NCBI RefSeq assembly: GCF_001613505.1
Contig: NZ_BDCM01000009.1
Location: forward strand, 62,001-126,000
Source of the DNA: Nocardia mikamii NBRC 108933
GTDB lineage: Bacteria; Actinomycetota; Actinomycetes; Mycobacteriales; Mycobacteriaceae
DNA: 64,000 nucleotides
Direction of reading: 5' to 3'
This document shows positions 34,845 through 43,859 of the stretch, one piece after another (position 1 is the stretch's first letter; every line of letters starts with the position of its first letter). Made by a program: the position numbers and the translations under genes. The notes beneath the pieces were generated by a model. That model was not told the origin of the DNA, did no database searches, and was given only the letters and a program-made list of their open reading frames with translations.

Positions 34845-36086
34845 ATGAGCGACACCACCCACGATGCCCGACCGTTCCCGTTGACTCCCACGACGATTCA
34901 CGTCCCCGACAGCGCGCTCGCCGACCTGCGGCAGCGCCTGGAATCGACCCGCCTGCCCGATGACGCCGGCAACGACGACGGGCACTACGGCGTGCCCGGC
35001 AGTTATCTGCGGGAGCTCGTCGACTACTGGCGCAGCGGATACGACTGGCGCGCAGCCGAAGCCGAGATCAACACCTTCCAGCATTACAAGGTCGACATCG
35101 ACGGGGTGCCGGTTCATTTCATGCGAAAGCCCGGCGTGGGACCGAATCCGACGCCGCTGATCCTGACGCACGGCTGGCCCTGGACGTTCTGGCACTGGTC
35201 CAAGGTCGCCGGCCCCTTGGCCGACCCGGGGGCGCACGGCGGCGATCCGGCCGAGGCGTTCGACGTGATCGTGCCGTCGTTTCCGGGCTTCGGGTTCTCC
35301 AGCCCGCTGCTCGATCGCCCCGATCTCAACTTCTGGAAGGTCGCCGACCTCTGGCACACGCTGATGACCGAGGTGCTGGGCCACGAGAAATACGCTGCGG
35401 CGGGCTGCGACGTGGGCGCGCTGGTCACCGCGCAGCTCGGTCACAAATACGCCGACAAGTTGTATGCCATCCATATCGGATCCGGGCTGAAACTGAGCCT
35501 GTTCAACGGCGATCGCGCCTGGGACTTCAGCGGCGGACGGCCGATTCCCGACGATCTGCCCGCCGCGGTGCACGCGCGCTTCGTGGAGCTGGACCGGCGC
35601 TTCGCCGTCCACCTGGCGGCACACCTGCTCGCCCCCAGCACCCTCGCCCACGCGCTGTCCGATTCCCCGGCGGGCATGCTGGCATGGATTCTGGAGCGGT
35701 GGTCGAAGTGGAGCGACAACGGCGGTGACGTCGAAACCGTGTTCAGCAGAGACGATCTGCTCACGCACGCGACGATCTACTGGGTCACCAACACCATCGG
35801 CACCTCGATCCGCCTCTACGCCAACAACAATCGCTACCCCTGGACGCCCGCGCACGACCGGATCCCGGTCGTCGAGGCACCCACCGGCATCACCTTCGTC
35901 GGCTACGAGAACCCACCCGGCGTCGACACCGCCGGCCGCGTCGAGAACTTCCGCACCGGCGACCGCGCCCAGTGGTACAACTACGTCAACCTCACCGCCC
36001 ACGACCGCGGCGGCCACTTCATCCCCTGGGAGATCCCGGATCTGTGGGTCGACGACCTGCGCCGCACCTTCCGCGGGCGGCGCTGA
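34845..36086 (+). CDS. Epoxide hydrolase (EHN-domain alpha/beta hydrolase)
   Basis: A 413-residue alpha/beta hydrolase with the N-terminal epoxide hydrolase domain at ~10-115 (FPLTPTTIHVPDSALADLRQ, WRAAEAEINTFQHY). The oxyanion HGWPWTF motif is near 108. The nucleophile Asp189 sits in AAGCDVGALVT, and the catalytic His is in GGHFIPWEIP near the end. A cap region with WTPAHDR and RLYANNN provides Tyr residues for epoxide polarisation. It should hydrolyse a xenobiotic or lipid epoxide. ATG 34845 has AGGAGG five bases upstream. It is divergent from marR and probably repressed by it. Confidence 0.92.
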   Translation: MSDTTHDARPFPLTPTTIHVPDSALADLRQRLESTRLPDDAGNDDGHYGVPGSYLRELVDYWRSGYDWRAAEAEINTFQHYKVDIDGVPVHFMRKPGVGPNPTPLILTHGWPWTFWHWSKVAGPLADPGAHGGDPAEAFDVIVPSFPGFGFSSPLLDRPDLNFWKVADLWHTLMTEVLGHEKYAAAGCDVGALVTAQLGHKYADKLYAIHIGSGLKLSLFNGDRAWDFSGGRPIPDDLPAAVHARFVELDRRFAVHLAAHLLAPSTLAHALSDSPAGMLAWILERWSKWSDNGGDVETVFSRDDLLTHATIYWVTNTIGTSIRLYANNNRYPWTPAHDRIPVVEAPTGITFVGYENPPGVDTAGRVENFRTGDRAQWYNYVNLTAHDRGGHFIPWEIPDLWVDDLRRTFRGRR

Positions 36087-36448
36087 CGGGAACAGGCGCC
36101 TCCGGCGCCGTCACCGCACATCGCCCCTTTCGGTGGCGACCTGGAAAGTCGGCCTGCGAACCCTCGCCTGCGCAACCACTGTAAGCCGAAACTACTCGGC
36201 GCCAACCGATTTCACGAGAAAGGCGCCACCGGGACGGTCACTGCTGCGGTGGCCCCGCAGGTGAGTACGTGGCGGGGACCGCTGCGCCGATTCGACTGGC
36301 GAACATCGGCTTTCCCGCTCTCTTTCACTCCGCAAGGTCGTTCGCTCCGCGAACTCGCGCCGGCCCACCGATTCCTTTTCGCGGCACCCGAGGTCTACAT
36401 GGTCGGCGGCGCCCGAACCGGTGGGCCGCGACGAGCCGAGAAAGAGGG
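36087..36448. other. Gene-free region with GCTCC-GCGAAC type simple repeats
   Basis: This 362-base stretch has no convincing gene. It contains short imperfect repeats around CGCTCCGCGAACTCGC and GGCGCC hairpins of the kind common in intergenic DNA of this genus. Two overlapping 60-100-residue frames read as low-complexity Arg/Ser-rich and are rejected. Confidence 0.6.
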
Positions 36449-37450
36449 ATGAGTGCCGTGACCGTTCCCGCGACCATGCGGGCCCTGCAGCAGACGTCGC
36501 TGCTGGGGCCACAGGACACCCGTTTGATCACCGACGCGCCGGTGCCTCGCCCCGGCCGCGGCGAGATCCTGATCCGCGTGACCGCGGCCGGGGTCAACTT
36601 CGCCGACGTCGCCCGCAGCCACGGCACGTTCGGCGGCGGGCCGCGGCCGCCGTACCTGGCGGGGTTCGAAGCCGCCGGCGAGGTCGTGGCGGTGGGCGAG
36701 GGCGTGAGTGAACCCCTGCCGGGAGCGCGCGTGGCCGGGGTGGGAGACGGAGCCTTCGCCGAATACCTGGTCCTGCCGGCCGTCGCGGCCGTCCCGGTGC
36801 CGGAGGGCTGGACACCCGAACAAGCCCTGGGCCTGGCCGTCAACCACCCGACCGCGCTCGCCGCGCTGAAGCCGCTGGGCCGCCTCGTAGCCGGTGAATC
36901 CGTGCTGATCCAGGCCGCGGCGGGTGCGACCGGACGGGTCGCGGTGACCCTGGCCAAGCACTACGGGGCGACGGTCATCGCCACCGCCGCGGCGGGCAAA
37001 CACGACATCGTGCGCGAGCTCGGCGCAGACCATGTCGTGGACTCGCGCAGTGCGTGCCTGGCCGCGGAGGTGCGGGAACTGACCGGCGGCACCGGCGTCG
37101 ATCTGGTGCTCGAGTCCGCGGGCGGTTCGGGTTTCGCGGACACCCTCGCCGCGACCAAACGAGTCACCGGCCGGATGGTCGTCTTCGGCGCGGCCGGTGG
37201 CGATGCCGCGATCAGCAATTGGCAGCTGATCTACGAACACCAGGTCCAGCTCATCGGCCTCAATCTCGGCGTGCTGATCCGGGCGGCGCCGCAGATCTTC
37301 GGCGCCGTCATGGCGGAGTTGTCCGCCCTCGTCGCCGCCGGTGTGGTCGCCCCCGCACGGCCCATGGTCTACGACTTGGCCGACGGCCCGAAGGTGCTGG
37401 CCGAACTGGAGAACCGCACGACCGTCGGCAAACTGGCACTGCGGCCGTGA
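36449..37450 (+). CDS. Zinc-independent quinone oxidoreductase (MDR family)
   Basis: A 333-residue medium-chain dehydrogenase/reductase of the quinone oxidoreductase type. The N-terminal catalytic-fold part has ILIRVTAAGVNFADVARSHG and the hallmark PYLAGFEAAGEV. The NADPH-binding site is QAAAGATGRVAVTLAKHYGA at ~150-170. No zinc-binding Cys cluster is present. ATG 36449 is listed, but AAAGAGGG abuts it; GTG 36458, three codons on, has better spacing. Its stop overlaps the GTG of the sigma factor gene by four bases. Confidence 0.92.
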   Translation: MSAVTVPATMRALQQTSLLGPQDTRLITDAPVPRPGRGEILIRVTAAGVNFADVARSHGTFGGGPRPPYLAGFEAAGEVVAVGEGVSEPLPGARVAGVGDGAFAEYLVLPAVAAVPVPEGWTPEQALGLAVNHPTALAALKPLGRLVAGESVLIQAAAGATGRVAVTLAKHYGATVIATAAAGKHDIVRELGADHVVDSRSACLAAEVRELTGGTGVDLVLESAGGSGFADTLAATKRVTGRMVVFGAAGGDAAISNWQLIYEHQVQLIGLNLGVLIRAAPQIFGAVMAELSALVAAGVVAPARPMVYDLADGPKVLAELENRTTVGKLALRP

Positions 37451-38508
37451 CCACGACTCCTACACTCGGCGATATGACGGCGCGGCCACGGCCGGCGGAC
37501 CGGGACCGGTTCGCCGCCGACTCCGAGCGCTACCGCCGGGAGCTGCTGGCGCACTGCTATCGCATGGCCGGTTCGGCACAGGATGCCGAGGATCTGGTGC
37601 AGGAGACCTATCTTCGTGCCTGGCGCTCCTACGCCGGGTTCGAGGGCCGGGCGTCGATGCGGTCGTGGCTGTACACGATCGCCACGAATGTCTGCCTCAC
37701 CGCGAGGACCTCGCGTCACACACGGGTACTGCCCTCCGGCCTCGGCGGTCCGGACGGCGAATCCGGCCGCCCGCCGAGATATGTTGCGGCAGGGGAGGTT
37801 TCATGGCTGGAACCGCTTCCGGACGGGTGGATCGCGACTGCCGACGATCCGGAAGCGGTGGTGGTCGCGCGCGAATCGCTGCGGCTGGCGCTGGTCGCGA
37901 GCCTGCAGCACCTGCCCGCACGCCAGCGCGCCATCCTCCTGCTGCGCGAGGTGCTGGCCTTTTCCGCGGCCGAGACCGCGGAGATTCTCGGCACCACCAC
38001 GGCGGCGGTGAAGAGCGGCCTGCAGCGCGCCCGCGCCCGCCTCGATGAACTGGAACCCGCCCCCGAGGCGCTCCTGGAGCCGACCGACCGGCGCGCACGA
38101 GCGCTGCTCGACGGCTACATCGCGGCCTTCGAGCGATCCGATGCCGCGCTGCTGGAACAGGTGTTGCGCACCGATGCCACGCTGGAAGCGACCCCGTTCC
38201 GCGAGTGGCAGGCCGGGCGGGCGCACTGCATCCGGATGCTCGCCACCTCCGTGCTGGGTGTGCCCGGCGAGTGGCGCATGGTCGCCACCACCGCCAACGG
38301 TCAGCCCGCCGCCGTCGTCTACCACCGTTCGGCGGACGGAGTGCTGCGGGCGGACGGGATCGTGGTGCTGGCGGCGACCGCCGGCGGGGTGTCGCGCGTG
38401 GTGAAGTTCCACGACCCGGCCTTGGTCGCACTGTTCGGCCATCCGGATTCGATCGCGGACCGAGCCGAGGTCAGCGACGCACGGGCAGGATCAGCTGGGC
38501 GCCGGTGA
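37447..38508 (+). CDS. ECF-type sigma factor with SnoaL-like C-terminus (SigG-like)
   Basis: A 353-residue sigma factor of the SigG/ECF group. Region 2 reads YRRELLAHCYRMAGSAQDAE and DLVQETYLRAWRSYAGFEG at ~25-70. Region 4 is LPARQRAILLLREVLAFSAA, followed by ETAEILGTTTAAVKSGLQRA at ~155-200. A C-terminal ~130-residue NTF2/SnoaL-type domain follows (LDGYIAAFERSDAALLEQVL), a place for ligand-type regulation instead of a membrane anti-sigma factor. GTG 37447 gives a four-base overlap with the oxidoreductase; ATG 37474 is also possible. Its last 38 bases overlap the convergent hmuV gene. Confidence 0.9.
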   Translation: MTTTPTLGDMTARPRPADRDRFAADSERYRRELLAHCYRMAGSAQDAEDLVQETYLRAWRSYAGFEGRASMRSWLYTIATNVCLTARTSRHTRVLPSGLGGPDGESGRPPRYVAAGEVSWLEPLPDGWIATADDPEAVVVARESLRLALVASLQHLPARQRAILLLREVLAFSAAETAEILGTTTAAVKSGLQRARARLDELEPAPEALLEPTDRRARALLDGYIAAFERSDAALLEQVLRTDATLEATPFREWQAGRAHCIRMLATSVLGVPGEWRMVATTANGQPAAVVYHRSADGVLRADGIVVLAATAGGVSRVVKFHDPALVALFGHPDSIADRAEVSDARAGSAGRR

Positions 38509-39328
38509 CGGGGTGGTCGATGACCTCGACCGGATGGCGGTAGACGGTGGTCAGCAGATCGGTGGTGAGAATGTCGCGGGGATGGCCGACCGCGGCCAGG
38601 CGGCCTCCGTCGAGCACGGCCACGCGGTCGGCGTAGGCGGCGGCCAGACCGAGATCGTGCAGCACGACCACCACGGCCGCGCCCTCGGCGGCACGGGCCG
38701 CGGCCAAGCGCAAGACCTGTTCCTGATGGCCGAGATCCAACGCGGCCGTGGGCTCGTCGAGCAGCAACGTCTCGGTGTCCTGGGCCAGCACCCGCGCCAG
38801 CGCCGCGCGGGCGCGCTCGCCGCCGGAGAGCGCGGGGAACGGCCGCGCGGCGAGATGTTCGATATCGGTGGCGGCCAGCGCGGCGGCGATCGCCTGATCG
38901 TCGACGTCCTGGCGCGGGGTGCGAGCCCAGGGGGAGCGGCCCATGGCGACGACCTCGCGGACCGTGAACGGGAATCCGACGGTGTGGTTCTGCGGCAGCA
39001 CCGCGCGGCGGCGCGCCATATCGGCAGGGGTCCAATCGGCGACCGGCCGGCCATCGAGTTCGACTGTGCCGCTTGCCGGTTCGAGTTCGCCCGACAGCGC
39101 GGCCAGCAGGGTGGACTTGCCCGCCCCGTTGGGGCCCACCAGCGCCAGGATCTGTCCGGCGACCACGTCGATGTCGACCGATTCGAGCACCGGTCGCCCA
39201 CCGCGCGCGATATCGACACCGCGTGCCCGCAGGGTGACCGCGCCGCGGGGTGTCGGCTGCGGGAGGCCGTGTGCGGGACGGAGTGTGCGGATCAGCGCGC
39301 GCACCCGTGCCGTGCCCGTGCCGCTCAT
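38471..39328 (-). CDS. hmuV: Heme ABC transporter ATP-binding protein
   Basis: A 285-residue ABC ATPase. Walker A is GPNGAGKSTLL near 72, the Q-loop in LPQNHTVGFPFTVREVVAMG, the signature LSGGERARAALARVLAQ, Walker B LLLDEPTAALDLGHQ and the switch His in VVVLHDLGLAAAYAD. The QNH and AALDLGHQ details match hemin importers. It powers uptake through HmuU. ATG 39328 overlaps the hmuU stop by four bases. The first ~30 residues are an extra N-terminal stretch before the domain. Confidence 0.93.
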   Translation of the reverse strand: MSGTGTARVRALIRTLRPAHGLPQPTPRGAVTLRARGVDIARGGRPVLESVDIDVVAGQILALVGPNGAGKSTLLAALSGELEPASGTVELDGRPVADWTPADMARRRAVLPQNHTVGFPFTVREVVAMGRSPWARTPRQDVDDQAIAAALAATDIEHLAARPFPALSGGERARAALARVLAQDTETLLLDEPTAALDLGHQEQVLRLAAARAAEGAAVVVVLHDLGLAAAYADRVAVLDGGRLAAVGHPRDILTTDLLTTVYRHPVEVIDHPVTGAQLILPVRR

Positions 39329-40653
39329 GCCCAGCCTCCCGATCGGGCCCGGGTGCGCCGCAGCAGCCAGAAGAAGAACGGCCCGCCGACCAGCGAGGTC
39401 AGCATGCCCAGGGGGAGATCGGCGTTGTGGACCAAGGTCCGGGCACCGATGTCGGCGGCCAGCAGCACCACCGCGCCGAGAATCGCCGACAGCGGGATCA
39501 GCACCCGATGCGCGGGACCGACGAGCATGCGCACCACGTGCGGGACGATCAATCCGACGAACAGGATGATGCCGGTGAAGGCCACCCCGGCGGTGGCCAG
39601 GATCGCGACGACGACGATCACGTTGCGCCGCAATCGTTCGACGTCGACACCGAGGTGGCGCGCCGCCGATTCCCCGAGAGCGAGCAGATCCAGGCGCGGA
39701 GCCATCACGACCGCCGCCGCCACGCCCGCCGCGGCCAGCGGCGCCACCACGGCCACCGCCTGCCAGGTGGCGCCGTTGAGGCTGCCCATCTGCCAGAACA
39801 CGATCTGATCGCGGGCGGCGGGGGAGGCGGTGAACAGCAGAAACGACATCAGACCGCCGGCGAAGGCATTGACCGCGACACCGGTCAGCACCAGCGTCAC
39901 GGTTTCGGTGCGCCCGCCCGAGCGCGACAGCAGATACACCGCGAGCGTGGTCCCGAGTCCGGCGACGAAGGCGCCACCGGCGACCGACCACGCCGCCGCG
40001 AACGCGCCACCGACCACGATCACCACACCGGCACCGACGGCCGCGCCCGCGGACACACCGATCACGCCGGGTTCGGCGAGGGGATTGGCGAACACCCCCT
40101 GCAGCAGCGCACCGGCGGTCGCCAATGCCGCACCGACCAGCATCGCCAGCACCACGCGCGGGAACCGGACCTCCCACAGCGTGACCTCACCGGCAGGATG
40201 GTGCGGCAGCGGACCCCAGTCGAGCCCGATCCGGTGCAGCACACTGCCGGCCACCTCGAGCGGGGTCGTGGGAACCTGTCCGACAGCCGCCGAGATCAGC
40301 GCCAGGATCACCAGCAAGGCGATCGATACCGCGAAGACGACGGTGACGCGGGACCACCGCCGCGGTGTGCGCGGCCCGACGACGGCTTCCCCGGCGGTGC
40401 GGCCGTCCGGGCCCGGGTTGGGATGCGCCGGAATCAGCGGCTCCGCAGCGGTGCCCGGCCGTTCGGCATGTCCGCCGCTGCTCGTACTGCGCTCCGCCGT
40501 GCGCGCGTTCTCCGATTCGTGCGCACCACTCGCATCTGATCCAGACGAAACCTCTTGCGCCGCAACTGGTTCGGTGAGACGTCGCGGACTCGACGCCGTG
40601 GGCCGAACACCGGAATCGGCGGACTCCTCGCCGGGCGAATCGCCGGGGGTCAT
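39325..40653 (-). CDS. hmuU: Heme ABC transporter permease with long disordered N-terminus
   Basis: A 442-residue FecCD-type permease. About nine or ten membrane segments occupy ~105-440, with the family signatures VRFPRVVLAMLVGAALATAG, GVFANPLAEPGVIGVSAGA and FVGLIVPHVVRMLVGPAHR (the coupling-helix region facing HmuV). The first ~97 residues are Ser/Glu/Pro/Gly-rich and predicted disordered, which is much longer than the usual short leader. No internal start with a good ribosome site is seen in the linker. The gene overlaps both hmuT (upstream) and hmuV (downstream) by four bases each. Confidence 0.92.
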   Translation of the reverse strand: MTPGDSPGEESADSGVRPTASSPRRLTEPVAAQEVSSGSDASGAHESENARTAERSTSSGGHAERPGTAAEPLIPAHPNPGPDGRTAGEAVVGPRTPRRWSRVTVVFAVSIALLVILALISAAVGQVPTTPLEVAGSVLHRIGLDWGPLPHHPAGEVTLWEVRFPRVVLAMLVGAALATAGALLQGVFANPLAEPGVIGVSAGAAVGAGVVIVVGGAFAAAWSVAGGAFVAGLGTTLAVYLLSRSGGRTETVTLVLTGVAVNAFAGGLMSFLLFTASPAARDQIVFWQMGSLNGATWQAVAVVAPLAAAGVAAAVVMAPRLDLLALGESAARHLGVDVERLRRNVIVVVAILATAGVAFTGIILFVGLIVPHVVRMLVGPAHRVLIPLSAILGAVVLLAADIGARTLVHNADLPLGMLTSLVGGPFFFWLLRRTRARSGGWA

Positions 40654-41780
40654 GCGGGCTGGGCGCCGTAGACGGCCTTGGACAACGCTTCGAGCACGTG
40701 CCCGGTCTGGGGTCCGAAGCTCAGCAGCACCGCATCGGACATGTCGACGATGCGGTGATTGCGCCCGGCGGGCGTCTGCGCGACGCCGGGCACCTTCTCC
40801 AGGCCGTCGACGCCGCCGACCGACTTCAGCCCGTCCGACATCACCAGCAGCACATCGGGTGCGGCGCTGATCATCGCCTCGCTGGTGATGGTGGTGAACG
40901 GCTCGGTCAGTCCCGCCGAGGTTCCGGCGTCGACGCCGCCCAGCGCGGTCACCAGCGAATCGGAGCCCGACCCGGGCCCGGCGAGCATGGTGATCGCCGT
41001 GCTGCGCAGATACACGAATCCGATCTTCAACGGCGGCTGGTGTTTCGGCACCGCGGCCGTGACGGCGGCGATGTCGGCGTGGGTGCGGTCGGCCAGTTTC
41101 ACCCCTTGGTCGTGAACACCCAGCGCATCGGCGACCGAGCGGATCTGCGGGCCGACGCCGTCGATGGTGCGCTGCGGATCGAAGTAGACGACCGTGATGC
41201 CCAGCGCACGCAGCTGATCACGCATGGTGGGGGTGGCGCTGGTGGTGTCGGTGAGGAAGACCGTGGGCCGTTGCGCGGCAACGGCTTCGATGTTGATGCT
41301 GCCGTTGCCGCCCGCGACGTTGGGCACATCACGCACCGCGGGAAAGGCCGCCGACGTCGACCGGCCCACCAGTTTCGAACCCAAACCCAGCGCCCACACG
41401 GTCTGGGCGAGGGTGCCGTAGCGGTCGACGGCCACGATCCGCTCCGCGGAGGTGACGGTGACCTCGGCGCCGTCGAACGAGTGCACCGTCACCGGCAGTG
41501 CGGGTGTCGGCGTGGGGCCGATCGGCGTCGGATCCAGGTTCGCGAGGGTGGCGGTGACCGCGCCCTGCTGCCCACCCGAGGTGCCGCTGCCGCCGCAGGC
41601 GGTGGTGACTCCGGCGAGGAGCACGACCGCGAGCACCGTGAGCAGCCACCGGGTGCCGGCCGTACGCCGCCACGCACCCGGCTCGGTCGACGCCGAACGG
41701 TTCTGTGCGGTCGTTTCAGCCTTCTGCCCCGCCGGTGCGGCGGAGGCGGCGCGGGCCGAGCGGACGTCGAGACACCTCAT
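40650..41780 (-). CDS. hmuT: Heme ABC transporter substrate-binding lipoprotein
   Basis: A 376-residue periplasmic-type binding protein anchored as a lipoprotein: signal core LLTVLAVVLLAGVTTACGG at ~45-64, then a Gly/Ser linker. The two lobes include RIVAVDRYGTLAQTVWALGL and NIEAVAAQRPTVFLTD, as in actinobacterial hemin-binding HmuT. A residue cluster around LRSTAITMLAGPGSGSDSLV joins the lobes. The ~36 residues before the signal are unusually long. The ATG at 41780 abuts an iron-box-like palindrome, so transcripts may be almost leaderless. It is first gene of hmuTUV. Confidence 0.92.
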   Translation of the reverse strand: MRCLDVRSARAASAAPAGQKAETTAQNRSASTEPGAWRRTAGTRWLLTVLAVVLLAGVTTACGGSGTSGGQQGAVTATLANLDPTPIGPTPTPALPVTVHSFDGAEVTVTSAERIVAVDRYGTLAQTVWALGLGSKLVGRSTSAAFPAVRDVPNVAGGNGSINIEAVAAQRPTVFLTDTTSATPTMRDQLRALGITVVYFDPQRTIDGVGPQIRSVADALGVHDQGVKLADRTHADIAAVTAAVPKHQPPLKIGFVYLRSTAITMLAGPGSGSDSLVTALGGVDAGTSAGLTEPFTTITSEAMISAAPDVLLVMSDGLKSVGGVDGLEKVPGVAQTPAGRNHRIVDMSDAVLLSFGPQTGHVLEALSKAVYGAQPA

Positions 41781-41781
41781 G

Positions 41782-41793
41782 TAGGCAAGCCTA
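41782..41793 (-). promoter_or_regulatory. Iron-box-like palindrome at hmuT start
   Basis: TAGGC-AA-GCCTA lies directly in front of the hmuT start codon. Read toward hmuT it is TTAGGCTTGCCTA, sharing TTAGGCT with the DtxR/IdeR box core. It is shorter than a full 19-base consensus. Repression of heme uptake by iron through IdeR is the natural inference. Confidence 0.6.
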
Positions 41794-41852
41794 AGTGGTC
41801 GCGCGAACGGGTTGTCATCGCCCTGTCCCGCACGTTCGGCCGGCTCGGCCGG

Positions 41853-42815
41853 TCAAATGCCGCTGACGTCGTCGAGGGCGGCCGCGATCGCGCGCGGAAG
41901 TTCCAGGGTTTCGGCGGCGAGGACGCCGGTGAGCTGGCCGATATCGCGCGCGCCCACGATCATCGACGCGACGCCGGGCCGATCGCGCAGCCAGGCCGCC
42001 GCCACCGCGAGGGGTGAGGTGCCCAGTCCGTCGGCGGCGGTGACCACCGCGTCCACGACCCGGGTGGCGTGTTCGTCGAGACGGTCACGGATCTCGGCGG
42101 CGGTCGCCTCGTCGGCGCCGCGCGAGTCGGCGGGCACGCCGTCGCGGTATTTGCCGGTGAGGATGCCACCGGCCAGCGGTGAGGCCGCGATCAATCCGAC
42201 CCCGTGGTGTCCGGCCGCCGGCAGCAGTTCGCTTTCCGCGCCACGTGCCAGCAGCGAATAGGGCGACTGCGCGGCGACGATCGGAGCGGCCGAGGCCAGG
42301 GTGGCCAGCTGCCACGCGCTCAGCCCGCGCGCACCCGCGTAGCGGACCTTGCCCGAGCGCACGGCGTGGTCGAGGGTGGCCGCGATCTCGTCGAGCGGGG
42401 TGTGCCGATCCCAGGCCGCGACACTCCAGATGTCGAGATAGTCGGTGCCCAGTTCGGCGAGGGTGCGGTCGAGTTGACGCATCAGGGTGCGGCGCGAAGC
42501 GTCCACACTCCAGTGGATGCCGGCCGCGGGCCCGCCGTCGGGGTCGGTGACACCGGGCACCGGCACCAGGCCCGCGCATCCGCTGATCACCAGGTCGTCG
42601 CGCGGCACCAGCTCACCCACGAGTTCACCGAGCATGCGTTGCGCGGCACCGCCCTGGTACACCGGCGAGGTGTCGACCAGCGTCCCGCCGGCCTCCACGA
42701 AGGCCACCAGCTGCGCCGCCGCGTCCTCGGCATCGGTTTCCCGGCCCCAGGTGTGGGTGGCCAGCCCCATACGCGATACCCGCAGGCCACTGCGACCCAC
42801 CGCACGCTGTTCCAT
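41853..42815 (-). CDS. Aldo/keto reductase
   Basis: A 320-residue TIM-barrel oxidoreductase. Landmarks are VGRSGLRVSRMGLATHTWG at the start, the catalytic Asp in DTSPVYQGG (Tyr in SPVYQGG), YLDIWSVAAWDRHTPLDE with a His, and VAAQSPYSLLARGAE with NADPH-binding residues later (ASMIVGARDIGQL). The lysine of the usual tetrad is not obvious, so activity is likely but the exact active site is unchecked. ATG 42815 is chosen. It is divergent from the mshC neighbourhood genes. Confidence 0.9.
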   Translation of the reverse strand: MEQRAVGRSGLRVSRMGLATHTWGRETDAEDAAAQLVAFVEAGGTLVDTSPVYQGGAAQRMLGELVGELVPRDDLVISGCAGLVPVPGVTDPDGGPAAGIHWSVDASRRTLMRQLDRTLAELGTDYLDIWSVAAWDRHTPLDEIAATLDHAVRSGKVRYAGARGLSAWQLATLASAAPIVAAQSPYSLLARGAESELLPAAGHHGVGLIAASPLAGGILTGKYRDGVPADSRGADEATAAEIRDRLDEHATRVVDAVVTAADGLGTSPLAVAAAWLRDRPGVASMIVGARDIGQLTGVLAAETLELPRAIAAALDDVSGI

Positions 42816-43085
42816 CACCACACCGCCCCAGCTCTTGTCACAGTGTCCGAGCCTAGGGCCACAACCGGTCCCGGAAACGGATACCACTCGCGAACCGCCG
42901 GAAGATGCGAGGTGCACCACAGCGCACGCCGGCGCCGGGAGCCCCGCCCCGGGCCCTGGACGCCGATTCCTCCGACAGCGAAACAGGTTGCACACCAGTC
43001 GGTTTCGCATTGCCGGGCGTTGCGTGCGAGGTCGCGGGCGGGTGACGGCGCGAGCGCGGCGGCGGTGATCGCCTAGTCTGGTCCC

Positions 43086-43835
43086 ATGACGGTGATCCTG
43101 CTGCGGCACGGGGTGTCGACCTCCAACACCGCGCGCACGCTGGCCGGCCGCAGCCCGGGCGTCGAACTCACCGAGCGCGGCACCGAGCAGGCGCTGGCGG
43201 TGGCAGAACGCCTGGCACCGTTACCGATCGACCACATCGTGCACTCCCCGCTGCTACGGTGCACGCGCACGGTCTCGCCGCTGGCCGACAAACTCGGCCT
43301 CGACCCCGAACCCGACGAGCGTCTGCTCGAGGTCGACTACGGCGAGTGGACCGGTCGGCTGCTCTCGGAGCTGGTCAAGGAACCCTTGTGGAAGGTCGTG
43401 CAGCAGCACGCCTCGGGTGCGGTGTTCCCCGGCGGTGAGGGCCTGGCGCAGGTGCAGTACCGGGCGGTGGCCGCGGTGCGCGCGATCGACGCCGAGCTGG
43501 CCGAACGCCACGGCCGCGACGTGTTGTGGGTGGCCTGCACGCACGGCGACGTCATCAAGTCGCTGCTGGCCGACGCGTTCGGTATCCATCTCGACGGGTT
43601 CCAGCGCATCGTGGTGGAACCGGCCTCGATCAGCGTCGTGCGCTACACCCCGGCCGCTCCCTATGTGTGGCGGGTCAACGACACCGGTTCGGACCTGTCG
43701 GCGCTGGCGGCGGTCGCGCAACCGTCCGAGCAGCGGGCCGGGCCCGTCCCCGGCGGTGAGGTGGGCGCCGCGTCGCGGGCGGATAATGGGAATATTGCGG
43801 ATCCCCCCGATTCGGGGAACGAGCGTAATCAGTGA
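43086..43835 (+). CDS. Phosphomutase-like protein, MSMEG_4193 family
   Basis: A 249-residue histidine phosphatase fold protein. The phosphohistidine motif is LLRHGVSTSN at residues 5-14. The second His is in WVACTHGDVIKSLL, and E in LLEVDYGEW assists. The C-terminal ~40 residues are Pro/Gly-rich linker. Members of this group sit with a DUF3090 gene and a kinase-like SCO1664-type gene in many actinobacteria, as here. The physiological substrate is unknown. Start ATG 43086. It is first of a four-gene set ending in mshC. Confidence 0.93.
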   Translation: MTVILLRHGVSTSNTARTLAGRSPGVELTERGTEQALAVAERLAPLPIDHIVHSPLLRCTRTVSPLADKLGLDPEPDERLLEVDYGEWTGRLLSELVKEPLWKVVQQHASGAVFPGGEGLAQVQYRAVAAVRAIDAELAERHGRDVLWVACTHGDVIKSLLADAFGIHLDGFQRIVVEPASISVVRYTPAAPYVWRVNDTGSDLSALAAVAQPSEQRAGPVPGGEVGAASRADNGNIADPPDSGNERNQ

Positions 43836-43859
43836 TGCAGTCGGTTTCAGGAGGTGCAG

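Noticed and set aside
36192..36512. Small minus-strand frame of 106 residues in the gap before the oxidoreductase
   Set aside because: Ser/Arg-rich low-complexity protein with repeat-like DNA beneath; no ribosome site or domain.
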